From NCBI GenBank assembly GCA_902524845.1, contig CABZEW010000004.1, forward strand, positions 19,785 through 83,784: DNA of 64,000 bases, read 5' to 3'. Both the position numbers and the translations under genes were made by a program. Source of the DNA: an uncultured Alphaproteobacteria bacterium. GTDB lineage: Bacteria; Pseudomonadota; Alphaproteobacteria; Rhodobacterales; Rhodobacteraceae. This document shows, one piece after another, positions 9,978 to 18,080 of the stretch (positions within the stretch are counted from its first letter, which is position 1; every line of letters starts with the position of its first letter). The notes beneath the pieces were generated by a model. That model saw only the letters and a program-made list of their open reading frames with translations, was not told the origin of the DNA and searched no databases.

Positions 9978-11060
9978 ATGCTTATTTCTGGAAAACAATA
10001 TCGTTCGATTTGGGTCGACCAAAAAGGTAATCAAATTAAATTAATAGATCAGCGAAAACTTCCCCATGCTGTAGAAATCATTACTTTAAATAGTCTTCAA
10101 GAAGCAGTGAAAGCTATAAGTGATATGTATGTAAGGGGTGCCCCCTTGATTGGAGTTACCGCTGCCTTCGGTTTTTTCCTTGCAATGAAGCAAGACAGCT
10201 CGGTGAAATCGATCAATAGAGCTTATGAACAACTTATAAATGCAAGACCGACTGCTATTAATCTCGCGTGGGCATGTCAAAGAGTTTCCAAAAAGTTAAA
10301 AGAAGTTCCTGATAGTGATAGAAAAGACTTTTCGTTAACATTAGCGAATGAAATGGCAAATGAAGATGTTGAAACGAACCGCAAAATTGGTCATAACGGC
10401 TTTAATTTAATCAAAAAAATAGCAAATAATAAAACAGATGCGTCTCCAGTCCGTATTCTCACTCACTGCAATGCAGGTTGGCTTGCAACAGTCGATCGAG
10501 GGACGGCAACAGCTCCAATTTATGAAGCAAATGAGTTTGGCATTGATTTATTTGTTTGGGTCGATGAAACTCGTCCACGGAACCAAGGTGCTTCACTAAC
10601 CGCCTGGGAACTATACCATAATAAGATTAATAGTAAGCTGATTGTAGACAATGCAGGTGGGCATTTAATGCAAAAAGGTTTGGTAGATGCCGTAATTGTA
10701 GGATCTGACAGAACAACCCTTAATGGAGATGTATGCAATAAAATCGGAACTTATTTAAAAGCTTTAGCAGCATGGGATAATAATATTCCCTTTTATGCGG
10801 CTCTACCAACAACTACCATTGACTTTGATTTAGAAAACGGTTCTGAAATTCCTATAGAAGAACGTGATGAAGAAGAAGTTTTAACTATAACTGGAAAAAC
10901 AGATTTAGGGAACCCCGAGAAGGTAAAGGTCACACTGGATGGTATAAATGCTTCTAACCCAGCGTTTGATGTCACTCCCTCTAAATACGTTACCGGGTTA
11001 ATTACTGACAAAGGAGTAATAAGTGCAAACCGACATAGTATACTTACACTGAAAAATTAA
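9978..11060 (+). CDS. mtnA: S-methyl-5-thioribose-1-phosphate isomerase
   Basis: eIF2B-like MtnA: RGAPLIGVTAAFG, ILTHCNAGWLATVDRGTATAPIYEA, VWVDETRPRNQGASLTAWEL, VGSDRTTLNGDVCNKIGTY. Confidence 0.94.
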   Translation: MLISGKQYRSIWVDQKGNQIKLIDQRKLPHAVEIITLNSLQEAVKAISDMYVRGAPLIGVTAAFGFFLAMKQDSSVKSINRAYEQLINARPTAINLAWACQRVSKKLKEVPDSDRKDFSLTLANEMANEDVETNRKIGHNGFNLIKKIANNKTDASPVRILTHCNAGWLATVDRGTATAPIYEANEFGIDLFVWVDETRPRNQGASLTAWELYHNKINSKLIVDNAGGHLMQKGLVDAVIVGSDRTTLNGDVCNKIGTYLKALAAWDNNIPFYAALPTTTIDFDLENGSEIPIEERDEEEVLTITGKTDLGNPEKVKVTLDGINASNPAFDVTPSKYVTGLITDKGVISANRHSILTLKN

Positions 11061-11069
11061 CCGAGATTT

Positions 11070-11118
11070 CAATGGTGAGCCCGACAGGGTTCGAACCTGT
11101 GACCCACTGATTAAAAGT
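11070..11118 (-). repeat. att direct repeat (displaced tRNA-Lys 3' half)
   Basis: caatggtgagcccgacagggttcgaacctgtgacccactgattaaaagt, identical to 18081-18129; homology continues with 2 mismatches to 11127 then stops. Confidence 0.95.
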
Positions 11119-11243
11119 TAGTCGCTCATATGTTATCATAGATCATTATGCCTTTCATATGTATTTTAAAATATTGTTATTTTATTGGTATATTTGTATA
11201 ATATGAAAAATACGTTATCACTAAATAAAATGCAATATTACAA

Positions 11244-11266
11244 TAAATGTTTCCCCAGAGTTTCCC
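11244..11266 (+). repeat. subterminal repeat, candidate integrase arm site (left copy)
   Basis: TAAATGTTTCCCCAGAGTTTCCC; 21/23 match to 18013-18035, with two GTTTCCC units spaced 11 nt. Confidence 0.6.
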
Positions 11267-11269
11267 TAT

Positions 11270-12430
11270 ATGTCCAAAGAAGTAAACTTTACTGAAATAT
11301 GGTTGAAGAAAATAAAAGCACCCAAAATTGGTCGAGAAGAATACAAAGATAAGGGATGTAAAGGGCTTATTCTGCGTGTTACAGCAAATGATGTTAAAAC
11401 ATTTTCTTATCCCTTTCGCTTGGGGGGAAAGACTGGAAGAGTGACGCTTGGAAGATATCCAGACTATGGGTTGCGTACCGCACGTTTAAAAACAGAGGAG
11501 CTTCGAGGACAAATTGCAAGTGGCGTAAATCCTCTAACAATCAAAAAAAATTCAAGAAGGGCAGAAGAATTAACTGTTCAAAGAATGGCGAATGAGTTCA
11601 TTGAACTCTACTCGAAGCCTAGGAATAAAAGCTGGAAGCAAGCCGACAGTAACCTAAAACTTTATTTGATTTCTGTTCTTGGCAACAGACCTATTCATGA
11701 GGTGAGAAGACGAGATATCCATTCAATTCTGGATGATTTAACGGCGGAAAAAAAATTTACAACCTGTAATCGTGCATTAGCCCACATGAAGAGATTCTTT
11801 GGGTGGCTTGTCGAAAGAGAGTATTTAGAGCACTCTCCTGTAGATCGTATCAAGCCTAGACACGTGGAACAGCCCAGAGAAAGGGTGCTGTCAGATGACG
11901 AAATCAAAGCTATCTGGGAGTCATTAGATAATATGAGTGCACCCTATAGACATTGGATTAAACTCCTATTTCTTTGCGGTCAAAGAGAGGAAGAAACCGC
12001 TGGATTAAGAAGAGGGCAATTGGAAAAAGATATCTGGTTATTAGGTTCAGAGGATACAAAGAATAAGACACAAAGCACAGTGCCGCTTACTAGCCAGTCA
12101 AAGGCTATAATTGATTCCTTAAGCAGCTGTAATCAGAATTTTTTGCTAAGCACGGGCAGGATTGGAGATAGACCTATAAACGGGTTTTCCAGAGCAAAAA
12201 GAAAGATTGATCGACTGAGTGGAATTGAAGGCTGGAGGTGGCATGACATAAGACGAACAGTCAGTACTAATCTTGCAAAACTAGGGTATGATATTTCCCT
12301 CATTAAAAGAATAATTAATCACAAAGATACCGGTGTAACAGCTGTCTATAATAGATACTCCTACCTTGAAGAAAAGCGAAGTGCACTACAAGCTTGGGCA
12401 AATAAGTTAGATGACATCACAAAACAATAA
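11270..12430 (+). CDS. tyrosine-type (P4-like) site-specific integrase
   Basis: DUF4102-like N-term; catalytic block RWHDIRRTVSTNLAKLGYD...INHKDTGVTAVYNRY; adjacent to tRNA att repeat. Confidence 0.93.
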   Translation: MSKEVNFTEIWLKKIKAPKIGREEYKDKGCKGLILRVTANDVKTFSYPFRLGGKTGRVTLGRYPDYGLRTARLKTEELRGQIASGVNPLTIKKNSRRAEELTVQRMANEFIELYSKPRNKSWKQADSNLKLYLISVLGNRPIHEVRRRDIHSILDDLTAEKKFTTCNRALAHMKRFFGWLVEREYLEHSPVDRIKPRHVEQPRERVLSDDEIKAIWESLDNMSAPYRHWIKLLFLCGQREEETAGLRRGQLEKDIWLLGSEDTKNKTQSTVPLTSQSKAIIDSLSSCNQNFLLSTGRIGDRPINGFSRAKRKIDRLSGIEGWRWHDIRRTVSTNLAKLGYDISLIKRIINHKDTGVTAVYNRYSYLEEKRSALQAWANKLDDITKQ

Positions 12431-12950
12431 CGACATAAAAATATTAGCTTCCAAATTAGATGAAGCTCAGAAACAGATAAATCTCAATACTGAAGAAGGC
12501 CGGTTTGAAGGAGTTTTTAATACGATTACCGAGATAATAAATTTTCTAAAATCTACTGAACCCAATTTAAATACAAAGACACTACACCTATTGCTTGCTG
12601 AAATAACAAACATTTACAATGGTGCTAAACCCTCTCTACTTAAAAGAACCGAAGAGCTCGGTCCGGGTAGACCCATTTCTACACCTGATAACTCTTACAA
12701 AGCTCTGAAAATTGCTGCCATCGAATTGATGATTGATAGTGGCATTAAACCAAACGAGGCTATAAAGAAAGCAGCCAGCATAACTAAAGAGTCTGCGAAC
12801 TCATTAAGGTCCCAGAGAAAAGAATTGAAGTCGAATAAATTCGATCCCGAAATTACTAAGCTTATGTATCGTTTTAAGAAAAAGTACGCAGGTCAAGATG
12901 GGATAAACCTATTAAAGATTTATAAAGCTTTTCCAAAAATAGTTGGTTAA
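12411..12950 (+). CDS. hypothetical protein of the integrative element
   Basis: ORF overlapping the integrase 3' end by 20 bp; no family recognised. Confidence 0.55.
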   Translation: MTSQNNNDIKILASKLDEAQKQINLNTEEGRFEGVFNTITEIINFLKSTEPNLNTKTLHLLLAEITNIYNGAKPSLLKRTEELGPGRPISTPDNSYKALKIAAIELMIDSGIKPNEAIKKAASITKESANSLRSQRKELKSNKFDPEITKLMYRFKKKYAGQDGINLLKIYKAFPKIVG

Positions 12951-12967
12951 TCCCCCTATTAACCAAC
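12942..12967. terminator. stem-loop at the end of the int operon
   Basis: GTTGGTTAAT-CCCCCT-ATTAACCAAC, 10-bp perfect inverted repeat. Confidence 0.5.
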
Positions 12968-12984
12968 CAAAATAAAAGTGACGC

Positions 12985-13001
12985 TTATGTTTGAAACATA
13001 A
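12985..13001. promoter_or_regulatory. 17-bp palindrome upstream of alpA, candidate operator
   Basis: TTATGTTT-G-AAACATAA perfect inverted repeat 20 bp upstream of the AlpA start. Confidence 0.5.
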
Positions 13002-13020
13002 CAGACATAGGAGTTAAAAA

Positions 13021-13224
13021 ATGAAATTACTTAAAGCTAAAGAAGTTGCAGCCAGAACAAGCTTCTCAATCCCACACATACATAGGCTTGCAAGAGATGG
13101 CAAATTTCCAAAACCTGTAAAGATTAGCGAAAGTCGAAATGGTTGGCTGGAAGATGATGTAAATAATTGGATTCAAAAATGTGTTCGTTCCCATTCAGCA
13201 ATCAGAGAAGAAAAAGATGTTTGA
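13021..13224 (+). CDS. AlpA-family excisionase/transcriptional regulator
   Basis: 67 aa; LLKAKEVAARTSFSIPHIHRLARDGKFPKPVKISESRNGWLEDDVNNWI, MerR-like wHTH typical of AlpA. Confidence 0.85.
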   Translation: MKLLKAKEVAARTSFSIPHIHRLARDGKFPKPVKISESRNGWLEDDVNNWIQKCVRSHSAIREEKDV

Positions 13225-14131
13225 TAATGACGATAGCAACTTCAAGAGAGAGTTTCCTAATATAAAGACCTTATCTGAAATACTCTCTTTAGACTTACCT
13301 CCTCAAGAGTGGCTCATTAAAGACTTTCTTCCGGTTGGAACGACGTTATTGGTTGGCCCACCTAAAATTGGAAAGTCTTATTTTGTTTTGTATTTGATGA
13401 GTAGGATATTAGAGCAGGATAAAGGAGCGTTTTATTATGCAGGAGAAGACGATGCTAGAAGACTTAAACTACGACTTACTCAATTAGGGCTTGAAAACGG
13501 AGAGGCTCTTTTTCATCCAGGTAGAACCGCACCATTAGGAACTAATCCTATTGCTACAATAAGAAGTATTTTGTCACAAAAAAATAACGTCAAGGCAGCA
13601 TTTATAGATACCATGCATCACATTTTACCTAGGTTAAATAAAAGTAGAGATTATGAAAGCTATGTTCATGATTTGAAGCCTTGGTCTGAACTAGCCGTTT
13701 CTTTGAATAAAAGTATTCTTATGGTTCATCATACTCGAAAAGAGAACAATGAAGCAGAAAATAATCCATACAATTCAATCCTCGGAAGCCAAGGGATAAT
13801 GGCTAGCTTTGATAATATAATGATTATGAAAAAGTCATCTGATGCCAAAGGCACTGTACTGAATGTAATAGGTAAGGACGTAGAGGAAAAAGAGTATAGG
13901 TTGAAGAAGATGCATGTAGGTTGGGAAATAGAGGGGTTGGAAAGTGAAGCGTCCCTGGGCAATACTCAAACAAAAGTATTTGCGTTGATAAAATCTAGTC
14001 CCGGATTATGTCGGTCTCGAATAAACGATAAGCTAACACTAGACGGAAGTTATCTAACCAAAATAATAAAGAAGTTGCTCTACAAGAACTTGATAGAAGA
14101 GGTTGAGGACAGGTTTTATCCTATCAAATAA
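13217..14131 (+). CDS. RepA-like AAA ATPase (AAA_25, hexameric replicative helicase-like)
   Basis: PPQEWLIKDFLPVGTTLLVGPPKIGKSYFVLYLMSRIL (Walker A), YYAGEDDARRLKLRL, AAFIDTMHHILP, LMVHHTRKE; start chosen at MFDNDD overlapping alpA. Confidence 0.82.
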   Translation: MFDNDDSNFKREFPNIKTLSEILSLDLPPQEWLIKDFLPVGTTLLVGPPKIGKSYFVLYLMSRILEQDKGAFYYAGEDDARRLKLRLTQLGLENGEALFHPGRTAPLGTNPIATIRSILSQKNNVKAAFIDTMHHILPRLNKSRDYESYVHDLKPWSELAVSLNKSILMVHHTRKENNEAENNPYNSILGSQGIMASFDNIMIMKKSSDAKGTVLNVIGKDVEEKEYRLKKMHVGWEIEGLESEASLGNTQTKVFALIKSSPGLCRSRINDKLTLDGSYLTKIIKKLLYKNLIEEVEDRFYPIK

Positions 14132-14134
14132 TAC

Positions 14135-14200
14135 CCTGTCCACATTATCCAATCTGTCCATATCATACAAATAGTGGACACTATGGATAGCATGGACAGG
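14135..14200. repeat. iteron-like inverted array: three 9-bp direct repeats facing three inverted copies
   Basis: TGTCCAcat TATCCAatc TGTCCA | 14-nt spacer | TGGACActa TGGATAgca TGGACA; 26-bp arms at 14135-14160 and 14175-14200. Confidence 0.8.
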
Positions 14201-14370
14201 AGTCAATTCGAGAGTTTATCCGAATAAGAAATGTAGCAAACTCAAGTTTCAGATACCTCACTATAAAACTTTATTAAAACTTATAAATTATTTAAAATGC
14301 TATGAACGTAGTAATTTTTGAGTCAATTTTTGTCAAATTTGTTTTAATATGTTCCTGAAGGATAGAACTT

Positions 14371-17274
14371 ATGACTTTGTTAAAGAAAAGATTGTTAAAA
14401 ATTACCCCACTTCTTATAGCTTTTTTGTCTCTTTGGAGTACCGGATTTGCTCAGCTTACGGACGGTGAAGATAAGCTTTATGGGGTAAAATCAACAGGAG
14501 GTTCAACACAAGATTGGGGAACAATAGCCCCCTCGTCCGGAACATTTACGCGCATAACGCATATATCTCCAACTGGTTTAGGTTGGCCATTAGGGGACAT
14601 TGGCTCTGAGCCTGATCCAATAAGTGGTATGGTTTACACTCGTCAAACCAACAACAGCAGTGGCCAAGTTGATATTTTATCGATTAAAAAAAGTGATGGT
14701 TCAACAAGCTGGTTAGGCCTTGGCGTAAACGATTTGGTAGTAGGATTCGATAGTAAGGGCAATAAACTCATTTATAGAACGAGCGAAAGTTCTACAAATA
14801 CGTTGAAGTCTTATGATCCTGCGTATTCTTGTGAAATTGGAACACAATATTGTAGTGGGGCTACAGCGACAATAGGAACGTTTGGTGGTTCAAGTACTAG
14901 CTGGCAAGCAGGAGGAATAGGAGCAGTTGACAGCTATGGAAGAACGGCTTTTCAGCTTCGGCCGAATACAACATCAACGCTTTACAAAATCAATCTAGAC
15001 GATGGTACAGAAACTACAGTTTCAATATCAGCCTACATAACAACAATTGCTTGGGATAGCAAAGGACAAAAATTGTATGGATTATATGATTCCAATAGCA
15101 ATGGAGCGTACAGAGTAGCGGAAATAAATACGTCTGATGGTTCCCTTACCAATGTGGGTAATGCTGATACGGTGGCAGGGATGTCCAACTATGTACAATT
15201 AATAGCGCCAAATGACCAAAGATATTATATACAAGAGAGCTCTTCTACAATAAGGGCAATATCTTTAACTGATGGTTCTAACTTAGGGTCTTTTTCTTCT
15301 ATATTACGCATAATGCCTGTAGGAGCTGTTGTGATGGGAGCGGCATCCTCTGCCGAAAGTGTGACTTTCGATATAGCTGACCCAGATAGTAAAATTGTAA
15401 AAATGGGCGCTAATACGGTTACATATACTGGAACGAATAGTTCATCGGGGGGTGTTGATATTGAAGCTGGAACGTTAAAAGTTGCTGGTTCAACAAACCT
15501 TGGCACCGGAGCAGTTTCGTTAGAAGGAGGAGAGCTAGAGCTATCAGCAGCGTCCACCATCACTAATGCGATATCGTCTTCGGATAATGACAGTGCGATA
15601 GACACGGGCAGCAACGCAGTAACAATATCGGGAACAATAACGGGAGCGTCAGAGATAAATAAGACTGGTCTCGGTACTCTCACCCTAACGGGTAGTCACA
15701 GCAATACCGGTGGCTTAGACATAAACAATGGTATTTTAGTTGCTAATGGGACAGGCACGACACCGGTCACTGTTACGTCCGGCACTCTCCAAGGAACAGG
15801 AACTATTGGTAACTTAACATCCAATTCAACGGTTAACCCTGGTAATTCAATTGGTACTTTAAATGTCTCGGGTGCTGTTACATTAAATTCTGGGTCGGTT
15901 TTAGTAATTGAGGTTGATACAGCAGGAAACAACGATAAAATTACAGCAACTGGAGCTATCACAGCTGGAGGAACGTTAAGAGTAAGTCCAGCAAGTGGAA
16001 CGTACACAAACGGACAGACCTTTACAATTATAACGGGTTCCAGCGTCTCGGGTACATTCTCAACTATCTCTGTTTTAAGCTGTAGTGGAACCGCTAGTGC
16101 AACCTATGGGTCAACATCTATAACCTTCGCTTTATCAAACTGTGGTGTGAACAAAAACGAGAATAGAGATACGCTTGTAAGCTATGTGAATGATGTAAGC
16201 GGAAGTGCAACGGGCGATTTAAGTACCGTACTTACGGCGCTTAATGCTCTAACAGGTGATACCTACAATGCGGCAGTAGAGAGCCTTGATTTTAATGCCG
16301 GTAATAGTATTGCGTTCTCCAATCAGCAACAAATTGCGTCGGTTAACAATATTGTTAGACAAAACCTCGTCTCTTCAAAAGGAGAGGGTGATACGGAAAT
16401 ATCTGATGATGAGCGCTCATGGATAAGTCTAGGTGCCTCGGGCTGGTGGGTTCGTGGATATGGAGGAAGTGGTGAACAAAAAAAACTAGATAGCTTAGGT
16501 ATTAATGGGTCAGATTATAGCTACTTTGGAACCACAGTAGGGTACGACTTCGGCGGTGGCATTGGAACCCAAGGGGTAGCATTAACTGTTCAGGGAGGAA
16601 CAAATACAAGTAAAAATTCAGAGGGTAAGAGTACATATACCTCTATGGGTATCTCCCGGTTTAAATCCGAACAGGAAGATAATGGGAACAGATTTACCTC
16701 CAATATCTCATTAATATTCAATCTGATTGACTCACAAAGAGATATAAGCATCGGTGCCATCTCTAGAACGGCTAAAGCAAGCTACAATGCTTACTCTTTG
16801 GATTACAGTGCAGATTATGATTACCAGCCAACCGAAGTTTATGGAGCATCAAACGCCTTGTCTTTGCATTCTGGTATAACCGCAGGCTACCAAGATGGAT
16901 TTACAGAAACTGGGGCTAATTCGCTTAACTTAACAGTTAAGGGGGCATCTAACCTAGTTGCTAGAGCAGGAGTAAGCAACACTATTTCCTGGGGTGATAA
17001 GAACGACAACCTAAATTCAGTTATACCTTTTGTATCTGCGGGTATCCATACATCCTATAATATTATTAAACCGGAGGTAGAGCAAAGTCTGTCAGGACAA
17101 GCCACAACCTTTAAGACAAATGCTGACCGTAGATTGAATGGATATGCGGAGCTAGGGTTTGGTTTGACATATAAAAGCTCCTACAGCTCTGAGATTGCTT
17201 TTTTAACCAAGGGCAAAGCCTCAGACAGAGGTTCAGAGTATTCAGCAACGCTGGAATATAAGAGGTTATTTTAG
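14371..17274 (+). CDS. autotransporter with repeat-rich beta passenger and C-terminal beta-barrel
   Basis: Signal peptide; GTGTLTLTGS/NTGGLDINNG-type passenger-associated repeats; barrel ending ...SEYSATLEYKRLF with terminal Phe. Confidence 0.87.
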   Translation: MTLLKKRLLKITPLLIAFLSLWSTGFAQLTDGEDKLYGVKSTGGSTQDWGTIAPSSGTFTRITHISPTGLGWPLGDIGSEPDPISGMVYTRQTNNSSGQVDILSIKKSDGSTSWLGLGVNDLVVGFDSKGNKLIYRTSESSTNTLKSYDPAYSCEIGTQYCSGATATIGTFGGSSTSWQAGGIGAVDSYGRTAFQLRPNTTSTLYKINLDDGTETTVSISAYITTIAWDSKGQKLYGLYDSNSNGAYRVAEINTSDGSLTNVGNADTVAGMSNYVQLIAPNDQRYYIQESSSTIRAISLTDGSNLGSFSSILRIMPVGAVVMGAASSAESVTFDIADPDSKIVKMGANTVTYTGTNSSSGGVDIEAGTLKVAGSTNLGTGAVSLEGGELELSAASTITNAISSSDNDSAIDTGSNAVTISGTITGASEINKTGLGTLTLTGSHSNTGGLDINNGILVANGTGTTPVTVTSGTLQGTGTIGNLTSNSTVNPGNSIGTLNVSGAVTLNSGSVLVIEVDTAGNNDKITATGAITAGGTLRVSPASGTYTNGQTFTIITGSSVSGTFSTISVLSCSGTASATYGSTSITFALSNCGVNKNENRDTLVSYVNDVSGSATGDLSTVLTALNALTGDTYNAAVESLDFNAGNSIAFSNQQQIASVNNIVRQNLVSSKGEGDTEISDDERSWISLGASGWWVRGYGGSGEQKKLDSLGINGSDYSYFGTTVGYDFGGGIGTQGVALTVQGGTNTSKNSEGKSTYTSMGISRFKSEQEDNGNRFTSNISLIFNLIDSQRDISIGAISRTAKASYNAYSLDYSADYDYQPTEVYGASNALSLHSGITAGYQDGFTETGANSLNLTVKGASNLVARAGVSNTISWGDKNDNLNSVIPFVSAGIHTSYNIIKPEVEQSLSGQATTFKTNADRRLNGYAELGFGLTYKSSYSSEIAFLTKGKASDRGSEYSATLEYKRLF

Positions 17275-17570
17275 TTATAGGTACTCTTTAAAGTATTGGC
17301 TTAGATAATTTTATCTGAGGAGGTTACTACTAATCGATGACTCCAAAGAGCATGGTAATAAAAAGGAGAAATTTAAGCCAAATGGTACCGTCGATTGATT
17401 GGTTTATGGGAGAATACCTCTGATAATTCTAGATGCTGGGGAAAAGTAAATTTTACTTTTTTAAAAAAAAATGTGAGACCACTATCCCTTGCATTAACAA
17501 GGGTAGGACTTTTGACCCACCCCCTTTATCTCTGGGGAATATTATATCTTTTTAGGTCTGAATTCATACT

Positions 17571-17594
17571 GATTGGGGGATGGATTGGGGGATA
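17571..17594 (+). repeat. 12-bp tandem duplication
   Basis: GATTGGGGGATG GATTGGGGGATA just left of the tRNA-Ser fragment. Confidence 0.7.
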
Positions 17595-17648
17595 GATTAT
17601 CTTACCAAAACGTAAGTAATTGAATAATATAAGGTTTATTGGTTGATA

Positions 17649-17708
17649 TGGCGGAGGTGGTGGGATTCGAACCCACGGTAGACTTTCACCTACGTCGGTT
17701 TTCAAAAC
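17649..17708 (-). pseudogene. tRNA-Ser(TGA) 3'-half fragment (att-like)
   Basis: Reverse strand ggttttgaaaaccgacgtaggtgaaagtctaccgtgggttcgaatcccaccacctccgCCA: anticodon loop TTTGAAA, variable arm, T-loop, G73, CCA; 5' half absent. Confidence 0.85.
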
Positions 17709-17709
17709 C

Positions 17710-18005
17710 TTAGAAAAAATGGTCCGGTAGATAAAGATGGCTTTGAACTATTATTGCGTGAGTGTATTAGCGGTGCATTTGGAGAGGTATTTACTGCAAC
17801 AAAGATAGATATTTCTTTCCCAAAAATTGAAGGAAAAGAAATCTGTTTGGTTAGTGTACGGCCAGTATCAACTCCAAAAGACTTACTTATAGTCAAGAAA
17901 AACAAGAATGGCCAAGAGCACCAGCTTATATATTTAAGAAGTGGTAATAGCTCTCGTACTATTCCGCCCGAAGAATACAGTAGCTTCATTGAAACGAGGT
18001 TTTAA
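17710..18005 (+). pseudogene. C-terminal fragment of AlbA_2/Schlafen-like (putative DNA-binding) protein
   Basis: NGPVDKDGFELLLRECISGAFGEVFTATKIDISFPKIEGKEICLVSVRPVSTP...YLRSGNSSRTIPPEEYSSFIETRF; reading frame runs back into the tRNA-Ser fragment with no native N-terminus. Confidence 0.65.
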
Positions 18006-18012
18006 TTTTGTG

Positions 18013-18035
18013 TAAATGTTTCCCCGGCGTTTCCC
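18013..18035 (+). repeat. subterminal repeat, candidate integrase arm site (right copy)
   Basis: TAAATGTTTCCCCGGCGTTTCCC; same orientation as 11244-11266. Confidence 0.6.
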
Positions 18036-18080
18036 CAGACCCAAACAAGCTTTAGGACAATAACGCTAAGCCTTTGTTTA

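Noticed and set aside
11073-11127. tRNA-Lys-like sequence at the left end of the element
   Set aside because: Only the 3' half is present; after 11127 it diverges and no D-arm or 5' acceptor strand follows, so it is an att remnant and not a second tRNA gene.
15225-16007. Antisense ORFs (152 and 103 aa) opposite the autotransporter
   Set aside because: Low-complexity Val/Pro/Thr/Ser-rich translations arising from the complement of the Gly/Thr-rich passenger repeats; no start context or family.
17395-17595. 66-aa + strand ORF between the autotransporter and tRNA-Ser fragment
   Set aside because: No recognised motif, includes poly-A and the GGGGGAT tandem repeat; likely spurious.
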